Below are positions 43,300 through 51,577 of a stretch of 64,000 bases of DNA, piece after piece. Within the stretch, counting starts at the first letter, position 1. Each line of letters opens with the position of its first letter. A program made the translations under genes and the position numbers. Below the pieces are notes generated by a model. That model did not search any database. It worked only from the letters and a program-made list of their open reading frames with translations, and was not told where the DNA came from. Location: positions 2,046,001 to 2,110,000 of the forward strand of contig OY776489.1 in the NCBI GenBank assembly GCA_963675655.1, written 5' to 3'. Source of the stretch: CAXXOK01 sp963675655. Lineage in GTDB: Bacteria; Bacillota; Clostridia; Christensenellales; Aristaeellaceae.

Positions 43300-43337
43300 T
43301 CTTTTTACCGTTTGCAGTGGGAATATCGACACAATTG

Positions 43338-43372
43338 GGGAGCTGTTCGCCGCAATGCGGACGGCTCCCTTT
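43338..43372 (+). terminator. Terminator of rplM-rpsI
   Basis: GGGAGCtGTtCGC (43338-43350) pairs with GCGgACgGCTCCC (43357-43369), 13 bp with two G-U pairs and a 6-nt loop, then TTTGCTT. Confidence 0.75.
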
Positions 43373-43398
43373 GCTTATAGGCAGGGGGAGGTACGCGT

Positions 43399-44049
43399 AT
43401 GCCGATATGCTATCTGGTAGGAGCGGGTACGTTTACCGCGCGGGATTTTGCACCCAGCGCGGATGATTTTGTGATTGCTGCGGATGCAGGCTACAACGCG
43501 CTAAGTACAATGGGCGTAAAACCCGATTTGCTGGTGGGGGATTTTGATTCGCTTGGCACTTGCCCGCCGGATGTACCCACGCATACTTTCCCTGTTGAGA
43601 AAGATGATACCGATATGGGCCTTGCGCTGAACAAAGGCTGGGCGCGCGGCTACCGGGATTTTGTATTCTACGGCGCGGATGGCGGACGGATGGACCATAC
43701 GGTAGCGAATCTGCAGTTGTTGGGCGGGATAAGCTGCAGAGGCGCGCAGGCGCGAATGGTATGCGATACCTACGATATTTATGCAGTCACAAACGGTACG
43801 CTTTCCCTGCCGCCAAGGGAGAAAAGAACCATTGTTTCTGTGTTCTGCCACGGCGCAAAAGCCGTGGGGGTCACGCTGCGGGGGCTTAAATACCCGCTTA
43901 CAGATGCGACGCTAACCTGCGACCATCCACTGGGGGTCAGCAACGAGTACGAAGCTTCCCTTGCGGAAGTAACCGTTGCAAAGGGAACCTTATTGGTTTT
44001 TGTTGCGTTGACAATGAAAGCGCACGAAGGGGAGGAAAGGCTTTTATAG
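43399..44049 (+). CDS. thiN: Thiamine diphosphokinase
   Basis: 216 aa. ThiN transfers pyrophosphate from ATP to thiamine, giving the TPP cofactor. The catalytic N-terminal domain shows FVIAADAGYNALSTMGVKPD, LLVGDFDSLG, and KDDTDMGLAL, with the family GADGGRMDHTVANLQLL block; the C-terminal beta domain contains LKYPLTDATL and GVSNEYEA. GGGGGAGG precedes the ATG. Monocistronic between the S9 terminator and the glycosyltransferase gene. Confidence 0.92.
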   Translation: MPICYLVGAGTFTARDFAPSADDFVIAADAGYNALSTMGVKPDLLVGDFDSLGTCPPDVPTHTFPVEKDDTDMGLALNKGWARGYRDFVFYGADGGRMDHTVANLQLLGGISCRGAQARMVCDTYDIYAVTNGTLSLPPREKRTIVSVFCHGAKAVGVTLRGLKYPLTDATLTCDHPLGVSNEYEASLAEVTVAKGTLLVFVALTMKAHEGEERLL

Positions 44050-44191
44050 CTTGTCTGTTTACGCCTTTTTACTTGATTTTACGTAAAACAAAACATTTTT
44101 ATCACAGCAGCAGCGCTTGGAAAGGTTGCAATTCCATACCCTGTGCGCTATACTATGCCGTGGACGAGAGCGCGTAGGGGAGGCGAAGCGA

Positions 44192-45541
44192 ATGCGGTTT
44201 ACGATGATCTGCATCGGTTCCACCGGCGATGTAAAACCCTATGTGTTATTAGGAAACGAATTGCAAAAACGCGGCCATGACGTCGCTATATGCGCCTTTA
44301 CGGAATTTGAAACGCTGGCTAAGCAAAACGGCCTGCGTTTTTATCCGTTATCAGGAGACGTGCATGCTTTTATGAGCAGCATTATGAAGCCTGGTACTAA
44401 AGGTGTTACCTATTTAAAGCAGATTCGCTCCATTTTTCTGGAGATTCTGTCGCCCTTTTTGCACGATCTGGAAGCCGCCTGTGCGGATGCCGAAGTGATT
44501 GTTGCCACTTATTTTGGCGAGGTGATACAATCCATTGCGGAGCAAAGGGGCGTACCGTTTATTAAAACCCATTACTTTCCCATGGACCCAACCGCGCAGA
44601 TGCCCATTTCCTCTGCTCCGGGGCTTAGAATGGGCCGGGTGTGGAATCGTACCAGCTACATGCTGGCTTATTTAATTATCAGCACGCTGGAGATGTATTA
44701 TCTCAAGAACTGGCGCAGGGGAAACGATATGCCTGCGCGCAGACTGCGAAGCGCGCCCAGAAACCAGATCGGCGGGCGCCGTGTACCGGTGCTGTACGCC
44801 ATGAGTCCGCTATTGGTATCCCGTCCGGCGGATTGGGACGATAATATTTATATGACGGGGTTTTGGCTGGATCAGCAGGAAACGGAATATGAGCCTTCAC
44901 CAGAATTGGCCGCCTTTTTAGCGGCTAAGCCCAAGCCGGTATACATCGGGTTTGGGTCGATGACCAGCGGTGACATGCAGGAAACGCTTGGCATCGTCCT
45001 TGAGGCGGTCAAGCGCAGCGGCATCCGGGCTGTGCTGGCAACAGGCTGGAGCAACAGTGAAACCGAAGCCTGCGATAATGTGTATGTTATGCGGCAATAT
45101 GTGCCGCACGATTGGCTGTTTACCCGTGTCAGCGCGGTAGTGCACCATGGCGGCGCAGGCACGACGGCATCGGGCTTGTGCGCCGGTAAACCAACGCTTG
45201 TCATTCCCTTTGGCGGTGATCAGCCATTTTGGGCGCTACGCGTGCGGCTGCTGGGCTTGGGGCCTAAACCCATCCGGCGGGAAAAATTGACGGTGGTGAA
45301 AATGGCGCAGGCGCTGACCCGGCTGACGACAGAGGATAAATACCGGATTGCGGCGGAGAGAATTGGTAAGCGGCTGCGTGCGGAAAACGGCATAAGTAAC
45401 GCCGCCGATATTATCCTGCGGGAGACGGAGCGCTGGCCTGCTGAACACGAAGCCTGCTTGGAGCGTAAACGCGTGAAGCGCTATGGTTCACATCGATACA
45501 GGCGGGGTAAACATCAACTAAGGCATAAGCGCATAAAGTAG
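44192..45541 (+). CDS. GT1-family glycosyltransferase (sterol/MGT-like)
   Basis: 449 aa. The N-terminal acceptor domain begins MRFTMICIGSTGDVKPYVLLG, like sterol 3-beta-glucosyltransferases and antibiotic glycosyltransferases of family GT1. The C-terminal donor domain has IGFGSM, a VHHGGAGTTASGLCAGKP block (conserved His and the glycine loop) and PFGGDQPFWA. Acceptor is unknown; membrane lipids or secondary metabolites are usual for this group. The C-terminus carries an unusual run of basic residues (RYGSHRYRRGKHQLRHKRIK). ATG 44192 follows GGGGAGG; the frame upstream is not used. Confidence 0.82.
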   Translation: MRFTMICIGSTGDVKPYVLLGNELQKRGHDVAICAFTEFETLAKQNGLRFYPLSGDVHAFMSSIMKPGTKGVTYLKQIRSIFLEILSPFLHDLEAACADAEVIVATYFGEVIQSIAEQRGVPFIKTHYFPMDPTAQMPISSAPGLRMGRVWNRTSYMLAYLIISTLEMYYLKNWRRGNDMPARRLRSAPRNQIGGRRVPVLYAMSPLLVSRPADWDDNIYMTGFWLDQQETEYEPSPELAAFLAAKPKPVYIGFGSMTSGDMQETLGIVLEAVKRSGIRAVLATGWSNSETEACDNVYVMRQYVPHDWLFTRVSAVVHHGGAGTTASGLCAGKPTLVIPFGGDQPFWALRVRLLGLGPKPIRREKLTVVKMAQALTRLTTEDKYRIAAERIGKRLRAENGISNAADIILRETERWPAEHEACLERKRVKRYGSHRYRRGKHQLRHKRIK

Positions 45542-45596
45542 CCCGCGCCGACAGCCCCGACCCGCAGTAGACGACTGCAGAAGGTAGGTTACCAGT

Positions 45597-45860
45597 ATGA
45601 ACGATCAAAAATTGACCCTTGCCGACTTGAAACCCGGCGAAAGCGCCGTGGTGGATACCATAGGCGGTGCCGATGCGCTGCATCGGCGTTTGCTGGATAT
45701 GGGCTTAACCCCCGGTGTAAAAGTATTGCTGCAAAAAACAGCACCCATGGGCGATCCGCTGGAGATTCATTTGCGCGGCTACGCGCTGACACTGCGGATT
45801 GACGATGCTAAAAAAATAGGCATCCGGGATGCAAGCGGGAAAGGCAAGGAGCAGGAATGA
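45597..45860 (+). CDS. feoA: Ferrous iron transport protein A (FeoA)
   Basis: 87 aa, one SH3-like FeoA domain: LADLKPGESAVV, ALHRRLLDMGLTPGVKV and ALTLRIDDAKKIGI. FeoA is a small cytosolic partner of FeoB and probably binds its cytoplasmic domain. It overlaps feoB by 4 bp. AAGGTAGG precedes the ATG. Confidence 0.92.
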   Translation: MNDQKLTLADLKPGESAVVDTIGGADALHRRLLDMGLTPGVKVLLQKTAPMGDPLEIHLRGYALTLRIDDAKKIGIRDASGKGKEQE

Positions 45861-48067
45861 GCTATACCTTCGCATTGGCAGGGAATCAGAACAGCGGGAA
45901 AACGACCCTTTTTAACCAATTAACCGGGAGCAACCAGCATGTGGGCAATTGGCCCGGCGTAACGGTTGCCCAAAAAACCGGTACGATGATACACCACCAC
46001 CACGGCAAGCAGGCGCACATCGGCCTGCCCTCGCTGGGCGGCCGCCGTTACCGGCATGGAATGCAGCAGGAAGAACCATCGGGCGGCGGGCACGGCCCGC
46101 TGCATGATGGCCACGGACCCCATGGCAGCGGAAAAGGCCTGCATAAAGATGATGGCGGCATGTTATATGGCTTGCCGGAAACCTATACGGATGTAAAGAT
46201 TGTTGATCTTCCGGGTATTTATTCCTTAAGCCCCTACTCGCTGGAGGAAATCGTAAGCCGTAACTATATTGTTAAAGATAAGCCGGATGTGGTAATCAAC
46301 TGCGTCGATGCCACCAACATGGAACGGAACCTGTATTTGACGTTGCAATTATTGGAACTGGGTCGCCCTACCGTGGTAGCTTTGAACATGATGGACGAGG
46401 TGCGCAGTCGCGGCGACAGCATCAACCTGGCGAAGATGGAAGAAATCCTCGGCGTGCCGGTGGTCGCTATTTCCGCCCGGAAACGGGAAGGGCTGGACGA
46501 GTTGGTACGACGCGCCATGGAACTGGCGGAAAATAAAACGCCGCCAAAACGGCTGGATATTTGCGATGGTGCGGCGCATAAGGCGCTGCATGCCATTCGC
46601 CACCTGATTGAGCCGCAGGCAATCGCAGCGGATGTACGCCCGCGGTATGCGGCAACCAAGCTGTTTGAGGGCGATGCGCCCATGGTGGAACAGTTAAACC
46701 TAAGTGCGGAAACCCGCCATATTGTAGATGAAATTCTGCTTGCTATGGAAAAGGAACTAGGTATGGAACGGGCGGCCGTAATGGCGGATACCCGCTACCG
46801 GTTTATTGAAAAACTGCTGGCAGCCTGCGTGGTGCCCGGCGGCGACGAGCAGGGCAGCACAAGCGACCGTATCGATAGCGTATTGACGCATCAGGTGTTT
46901 GCCATTCCCGTATTTTTGCTGATGATGCTGCTCGTTTTCTACATCACCTTCGGCCCCATTGGGTCCTGGCTGGCGGACGGGTTTGCCGCGCTGGTCAACG
47001 CAGGGATTGATGGGATTGCGGTGACGCTGGCACACTGGAATGTAGCGGAATGGGTGCAAAACCTGCTGGTTGGCGGTGTGCTTACCGGTGTGGGCAGCGT
47101 ACTAAGCTTCCTGCCCACCATCCTGATTCTGTTTTTATTGCTCTCCATTTTGGAGGACAGTGGTTATATGGCGCGCGCAGCCTTTTTAATGGATAAGCCG
47201 CTGCGCAAGATTGGCTTAAACGGGCGTGCGTTTATCCCCATGATGATGGGCTTTGGCTGTACGGTACCTGCCGTAATGAGTGCGCGCAGCATGAATACCC
47301 AGCGGGACCGCCGGTTTACCATTATGCTTACGCCGTTTATGAGTTGTGGTGCGAAAGTGCCGATTTACGCACTGTTTACCCGAGCGTTTTTTGGCGGCAA
47401 TCAGGTGCTGGTGATGAGTATCTTTTATCTCGTCGGCATCCTGATGGCGGTTCTGGCCGGGCTGGTGCTGAAAAAGCTGATGTTCCACGGCGATGCTTCG
47501 CCGTTCCTGATGGAATTGCCGAAATACCGCTTGCCGACTGTACGCAATGTTGGGCGGCAGCTGTGGGATAAAGGCAGCGATTTTGTCAAACGTGCTTTTA
47601 CCGTTATTTTTCTGGCAACGCTGGTGGTATGGTTTTTACAAAGCTTTACCTTCAGCCTGGAGGCTGCGCCTACGGTGGAAGCCAGTATGCTGGGTTCCAT
47701 TGCCGGGGTGATCGCGCCGGTGTTTGCACCGGCGGGCTTTGGCAATGTTGCCGCGTCCACCGCGGTACTTACCGGTATTATGGCAAAAGAAAGCGTGGTA
47801 AGCACGCTGGCGGTCATCAGCGGTGTAGATGCGCAAAGTACGCAAATGCTCACGGCGATCCGCGGAGTATTCCCGTCGTCGCTGGCGGCGGTATCCTTCC
47901 TGCTGTTTATACTGCTATACATGCCCTGCGTTGCGGCGTTTGCCGCCATGCGGCGGGAAATGGAAAGCGGCAAATTCGCCCTGACCACGGTGGCTTCCCA
48001 AACTGCGCTGGCATGGGTGGTAGCTACGGTGGTGTATCAGGTGGGGCGGCTGCTGGGGCTTGGCTAA
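45857..48067 (+). CDS. feoB: Ferrous iron transporter FeoB with a His-rich insertion in the G domain
   Basis: 736 aa. The N-terminal G domain has G1 NQNSGKTT, G2 in GVTVAQK, G3 VDLPGIYSL, and G4 NMMD, followed by the helical switch domain and about ten membrane helices with the Gate motifs of FeoB (ILFLLLSILEDSGYMARAAF, GFGCTVPAVMSAR, MSCGAKVPIY). Between G2 and G3 there are roughly 60 extra residues (~45-107) with 11 His and many Gly: an HHHH run, then GGGHGPLHDGHGPHGSG. In ordinary FeoB this segment is short, with DLPG near residue 55 instead of 117. Otherwise the protein is intact. Confidence 0.93.
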   Translation: MSYTFALAGNQNSGKTTLFNQLTGSNQHVGNWPGVTVAQKTGTMIHHHHGKQAHIGLPSLGGRRYRHGMQQEEPSGGGHGPLHDGHGPHGSGKGLHKDDGGMLYGLPETYTDVKIVDLPGIYSLSPYSLEEIVSRNYIVKDKPDVVINCVDATNMERNLYLTLQLLELGRPTVVALNMMDEVRSRGDSINLAKMEEILGVPVVAISARKREGLDELVRRAMELAENKTPPKRLDICDGAAHKALHAIRHLIEPQAIAADVRPRYAATKLFEGDAPMVEQLNLSAETRHIVDEILLAMEKELGMERAAVMADTRYRFIEKLLAACVVPGGDEQGSTSDRIDSVLTHQVFAIPVFLLMMLLVFYITFGPIGSWLADGFAALVNAGIDGIAVTLAHWNVAEWVQNLLVGGVLTGVGSVLSFLPTILILFLLLSILEDSGYMARAAFLMDKPLRKIGLNGRAFIPMMMGFGCTVPAVMSARSMNTQRDRRFTIMLTPFMSCGAKVPIYALFTRAFFGGNQVLVMSIFYLVGILMAVLAGLVLKKLMFHGDASPFLMELPKYRLPTVRNVGRQLWDKGSDFVKRAFTVIFLATLVVWFLQSFTFSLEAAPTVEASMLGSIAGVIAPVFAPAGFGNVAASTAVLTGIMAKESVVSTLAVISGVDAQSTQMLTAIRGVFPSSLAAVSFLLFILLYMPCVAAFAAMRREMESGKFALTTVASQTALAWVVATVVYQVGRLLGLG

Positions 48068-48113
48068 CGGTTTAATTGTAATTTTTTAGGACAGGACCTT
48101 TTGGCAAAGGAGA

Positions 48114-48308
48114 ATGAATATGCTGGGAACCATCTTATCCATCGTACTTCCGGTGGTGGTGATCGGCTATGGTGTTTGGCTCGCGATTCGGCTGATTCGT
48201 AACCGTAAAAAAGGCGTTGGCTGCAGCGGCGGCTGCGGCAGCTGCCCCTACGCGGGTCGTTGCCATGAACAAAGCAATGTGCAGAAGAAAGGCAGCAAAC
48301 ATGACTGA
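48114..48308 (+). CDS. FeoB-associated Cys-rich membrane protein
   Basis: 64 aa. One membrane helix (ILSIVLPVVVIGYGVWLAI), a basic stretch (RLIRNRKKG), then a Cys-rich segment GCSGGCGSCPYAGRC with five cysteines. Small proteins of this type follow feoB in many Firmicutes and are named for that; they may deliver or sense ferrous iron. AAAGGAG precedes ATG 48114. It overlaps nrdG by 8 bp. Confidence 0.82.
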   Translation: MNMLGTILSIVLPVVVIGYGVWLAIRLIRNRKKGVGCSGGCGSCPYAGRCHEQSNVQKKGSKHD

Positions 48309-48822
48309 TTCTCTGCGCTTATATGGCGTAGTAACCGATTCTATTGTGGATGGCCCCGGGTATCGAACCGCAATTTTTACACAGGGGTGTCCGCATCACT
48401 GCCCGGGATGCCACAATCTGGAGAGTCATCACCCGGAAGGCGGTACGGTGTGGACGCTGGAGAAAATTGAGCAGAAATTTACCGGTAACCCGCTGCTGTC
48501 CGGCATAACGCTCAGCGGCGGAGAGCCCTTTGCACAGCCGGCCGGTTGCGCCGCGCTGGCAGAGCGAGCACACCAAAAAGGGTTGAATGTTTGGACCTAT
48601 ACAGGGTATACGTACGAGAAACTACTGGAGATGGCGCAGGAGAACCCTGCGATAACGGATTTGCTTGCGCAGACCGATGTATTGGTGGACGGCCCTTTTA
48701 TTCTTACGGAGCGCTCGCTGGAGCTGGCATTCCGCGGCAGCCGAAACCAGCGTCTGATCGACCTTGCATGCACGCGTGTCAATGGCGTCGTTACGCCGTA
48801 TACACCCCCTGAATGGTGCTAA
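48301..48822 (+). CDS. nrdG: Anaerobic ribonucleoside-triphosphate reductase activating protein
   Basis: 173 aa radical-SAM protein. NrdG generates the glycyl radical on NrdD. The SAM-cluster motif is CPHHCPGC, preceded by FTQG, and the GGEPF motif is seen as LSGGEPFAQP. DGPGYRTAIF at the N-terminus is usual for this group. The start is ATG 48301, inside the preceding gene; the longer frame begins with a poly-Ala run and is an artefact. nrdD is not in the window. The Fe-S cofactor makes sense beside feo genes. Confidence 0.9.
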   Translation: MTDSLRLYGVVTDSIVDGPGYRTAIFTQGCPHHCPGCHNLESHHPEGGTVWTLEKIEQKFTGNPLLSGITLSGGEPFAQPAGCAALAERAHQKGLNVWTYTGYTYEKLLEMAQENPAITDLLAQTDVLVDGPFILTERSLELAFRGSRNQRLIDLACTRVNGVVTPYTPPEWC

Positions 48823-48876
48823 GGATTACGCCCGACCCTTTCCTGTAAGAAAGATGTATGAAAAGGAGCGAACCTG

Positions 48877-49872
48877 ATGCCGAAACGCCTTGCGCTACTG
48901 GCTACCGGGGGAACCATTGCCTGTACGGAAACCGATAATGGACTTATGCCTACCCTGTCCGCCGCCGATTTGCTGGCCCCCATTCAAGATAGCCTGCCTT
49001 GTATTGTTGAGCCGCAGGATGTGTTTTGTCTGGATTCCAGCAACATGCAGCCGGAGGAGTGGAGCAAACTGGCTAAGGCTGTGGATAAAGCGCTGAAGCA
49101 TTGCGATGGTGTGGTCATTACCCATGGCACGGACACGATGGCCTATACGGCGTCGGCGCTTACCTATATGCTGGCGGGCGTGCCCAAACCGGTTATCCTT
49201 ACCGGCTCACAGCTGCCGCTGGTACATCCTCTTACGGATGCGCGCGGTAATTTACGCCGCGCACTAGTCGCCGCGATGCAGGGTGTGCCGGGAGTTTATG
49301 TATCGTTTGATTACAAGCTGATTTCCGGCGTACGCAGCGTGAAAACCCATACCACGGCGATGGATGCGTTTTCCAGCATCAACGCGCCGCTGGCAGGGTA
49401 TTTTGACGCGGAAGGCGTGCATTTTGACCACCCGCAGCTTTTCACCCCGGACAGCGGCGCAAAAGACGGGTATCGCCTGCGTGCCAAATTGGATCCGCGC
49501 GTGATGCTGCTTAAGCTGGTACCGGGTACTTCGCCGGATGTACTGCGCTTTGTGGGCGAAGCCGGGTATCGCGGGTTGGTGATTGAGGCTTTCGGCATGG
49601 GCGGTTTGCATTACATCCGTCGGAATCTGGTAGCCGCACTGGGCGAATTGGCGGAAAAGGGCATTTACGTGCTGGTGGTAAGCCAATGCTTGTATGAAAA
49701 AGCGGATTTACATGTATATGAGGTGGGCCGCGGCATAATGCGCGAGCAGGTGCACAGCGGCCGCGATATGACGACCGAAGCGGCGGCGACTAAACTGATG
49801 TGGGCGCTGGCGCAGAAAAACACCACCGAACTGCTCAGTCAATCGGTGGTAGGCGAAATGATTGCTCTGTAA
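48877..49872 (+). CDS. ansA: L-asparaginase, type I
   Basis: 331 aa. It hydrolyses asparagine to aspartate and ammonia. The first signature is LLATGGTIACTE (nucleophilic Thr of the TGGT loop), the second THGTDTMAYTAS (catalytic Thr-Asp pair). ILTGSQLPL and TDARGNLRRA follow. There is no signal peptide, so it is cytoplasmic, as in type I enzymes. AAAAGGAGCG precedes the ATG. A strong terminator follows. Confidence 0.93.
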   Translation: MPKRLALLATGGTIACTETDNGLMPTLSAADLLAPIQDSLPCIVEPQDVFCLDSSNMQPEEWSKLAKAVDKALKHCDGVVITHGTDTMAYTASALTYMLAGVPKPVILTGSQLPLVHPLTDARGNLRRALVAAMQGVPGVYVSFDYKLISGVRSVKTHTTAMDAFSSINAPLAGYFDAEGVHFDHPQLFTPDSGAKDGYRLRAKLDPRVMLLKLVPGTSPDVLRFVGEAGYRGLVIEAFGMGGLHYIRRNLVAALGELAEKGIYVLVVSQCLYEKADLHVYEVGRGIMREQVHSGRDMTTEAAATKLMWALAQKNTTELLSQSVVGEMIAL

Positions 49873-49881
49873 CGTGAAATA

Positions 49882-49937
49882 AAAACGACCGCTGCATGCC
49901 ATTCGCAAAGAATGTGCCTGTGCAACGGTCGTTTTTT
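49882..49937 (+). terminator. Terminator after ansA
   Basis: AAAACGACCGcTGCA (49882-49896) pairs with TGCAaCGGTCGTTTT (49921-49935), with a long loop, then TTTTTATTTTTT. Confidence 0.8.
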
Positions 49938-50484
49938 ATTTTTTACTGTTATGTGTGAGCTTACTGGTTTGTTTGGCGGCGTTATCGCCATCCATGCAGG
50001 GGAGACGTACGAAAAAGTGGTTTGGCTTTATCCCGTCCGACTGCGCCCAAATCCGGTCGTGGTGTTCATCCACAATGCTTTGCGCAATCGCCAGCCTCAG
50101 CCCGTAGCCTTTTCCTGCCCGCGGGAACGATCCAGCGGTTGAAGCGCTCAAAAATGCTTTTGCATTTTTCGGGCGGCAGCGGGGTTCCCTCGCTGGTGAC
50201 GGTCGGCAGCAACTCCCGCTTACTAAGCCCCTGCATGCGTACGCGGATGGGAGAACCTGGATTGCTGTATTTCATCGCGTTATCCAGTAAAATAGCGACC
50301 AGTTGGCACAGTTTGTTGCTATCGCCAAGGACAGTACGGTTTTCATCGATCTGGCAATCCATTGTGCGACCCAGATAAAAACGGTAGGTTCCAGCGTAAG
50401 GGTTGCCCCGTCACAATAAAGCAGATGCCTGCCGAAACAGTGGAGGAAGCGGTAGCGGATTAAAACCCTGCACACCGGATACAA
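49936..50484 (-). pseudogene. Decayed sensor histidine kinase, C-terminal remnant
   Basis: Read on the minus strand, three frames together give the end of a histidine kinase: ATLTLEPTVF (50484 side), then VAILLDNAMKYSNPGSPIRV (N box) and PPEKCKSIFERFNR (F box) in the frame 50066-50362, then GKGYGLRLAIAQSIVDEHHD (G2 box) and HFFVRLPC in the frame ending at 49936. At least two frameshifts break it, near 50360 and near 50140. The sensor, HAMP and dimerisation parts and any response regulator are absent. It is a truncated, frameshifted pseudogene. Confidence 0.75.
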
Positions 50485-50498
50485 CGCACAAACAGGAA

Positions 50499-50536
50499 AC
50501 GCGCCGCATTCCTCCGGCAGGAGGAATGCGGCGCGT
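50499..50536. repeat. Perfect 17-bp inverted repeat
   Basis: ACGCGCCGCATTCCTCC (50499-50515) and its exact complement (50520-50536) with a GGCA loop. It lies 120 bp past abrB on the minus strand with only a weak T-rich stretch (GTTTCCTGTTTG) after it, so it is either an abrB terminator or a remnant left at the pseudogene break. The rest of 50537-50654 shows nothing. Confidence 0.6.
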
Positions 50537-50654
50537 ATGGTTTAGGCGATTGTTGCTTGCACTAAAAAAATGGTACAAGAAAAAAGCAGTCCGTCCAATC
50601 AAAACGAACTGCAGCCTGCGAACGATCGGAATCCGCAAAAAGAAGAGTTTACAC

Positions 50655-50918
50655 TCAGCGGGCGGTTTTCTCGGTACGAAGTTTCAGTTCTTCCAGGCAC
50701 TTATCGCAGATCAACTTGCCCTTAAAAAGATTCACGTCGCGAGCATCATTGCAAAAAATACAAGCAGGATGATACTTCTTTAAAATGATCTGGTCGCCTT
50801 CGGTGAAGATCTCGAGTGTATCTTTAATCGCAATATCCATCGTTTTGCGAAGTTCGATGGGGATAACGATACGTCCAAGATTGTCGAGCTTTCGTACAAC
50901 ACCGGTAGATTTCATCAT
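50655..50918 (-). CDS. abrB: AbrB-family transition-state regulator
   Basis: 87 aa. The N-terminal swapped-hairpin DNA-binding domain is VVRKLDNLGRIVIPIELRKT followed by LEIFTEGDQIILKKY. The C-terminal part has two Cys pairs (CIFCNDA and CDKC), which suggests a small zinc site; this is frequent in AbrB. The gene lies divergent from metG-tatD, as abrB does from metS-yabD in B. subtilis. AGGAGG precedes ATG 50918; the second Met is an alternative. Confidence 0.9.
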   Translation of the reverse strand: MMKSTGVVRKLDNLGRIVIPIELRKTMDIAIKDTLEIFTEGDQIILKKYHPACIFCNDARDVNLFKGKLICDKCLEELKLRTEKTAR

Positions 50919-51201
50919 GATTAGCCTCCTATGGATTTATACAGTACAACGGCATAATTTTACTGAATCCCCAATATTATGTCAATGTCACAAGTGGGCG
51001 AAACAGGTACTGGTGCAGCGATTGAAAAAGCCCGATTTTACAGGTGTTTCGGGGATTTTCGTTTATGATGGTTGTGAAAATGGACGTTTCGGTTATGTTT
51101 TCGGGAAAATTTTCGTTAAAAATTTTCGGAAAACGGCAAATGTTTTCTTTACGGTCATTTTATTCACGATTTGTTCATGAAACCGCGCGTTTTTCGCCGC
51201 G

Positions 51202-51229
51202 TTGACAAGCGGTATAATTGCTGTATAAT
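51202..51229 (+). promoter_or_regulatory. Predicted promoter of the metG T-box transcript
   Basis: TTGACA (51202-51207), 16 bp, TATAAT (51224-51229), just before the T-box. The second TATAAT-like hexamer at 51212 is too close to the -35. The region 50919-51200 has no gene and shows nothing else to me. Confidence 0.75.
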
Positions 51230-51236
51230 ATACATA

Positions 51237-51458
51237 CGCAACGAGCGGAAGAGTACCTGTGCACGAGCGCGAAAGAGAGCCGCGGCAGCTGAAAAGCGGT
51301 GCGTATACGGCGCGGGGAACATGGTCCGGGAGCGTCCGTGCCCGATACGTAGTGCACGGCGGCAAGGCGCCGTTATCTGCCATAAATGAAGTTAAAACAA
51401 GGGTGGTACCGCGGGAAATACCCGCCCCTTCGCAGGAAGGCGGCGGTTTTTTTATTGG
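51237..51458 (+). ncRNA. T-box riboswitch, methionine type
   Basis: It has the diagnostic T-box sequence AGGGTGGTACCGCG (51400-51413), which pairs with the uncharged tRNA end, then a terminator: CCGCCCCTT (51422-51430) with AAGGCGGCGG (51437-51446, one bulged C) and TTTTTTT. The Stem I AGTA element is at 51252, and AGAGAG, GGCAGCTG and GGAACATGGTCCGGGAG follow. The likely specifier is ATG at 51321-51323, agreeing with the methionine tRNA synthetase gene downstream. Uncharged tRNA-Met should favour read-through. Confidence 0.9.
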
Positions 51459-51577
51459 AGAAGGTGTTATGCCCGTGAAAAACCGGGGAAAAGCATACTT
51501 GCATAGGCGAATGCCCGGAGCCGCGCAGGCGGCAGAGAACCGGTAAAAACCAGAATAATCCTTAGGAGGCAATTAAC

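Noticed and set aside
48217..48300. N-terminal extension of NrdG with a poly-Ala run
   Set aside because: It is translated from the Cys-rich gene in another frame; the normal NrdG N-terminus begins at 48301.
51093..51572. 159-codon minus-strand frame over the T-box
   Set aside because: The region is explained by the promoter and T-box structure on the plus strand.
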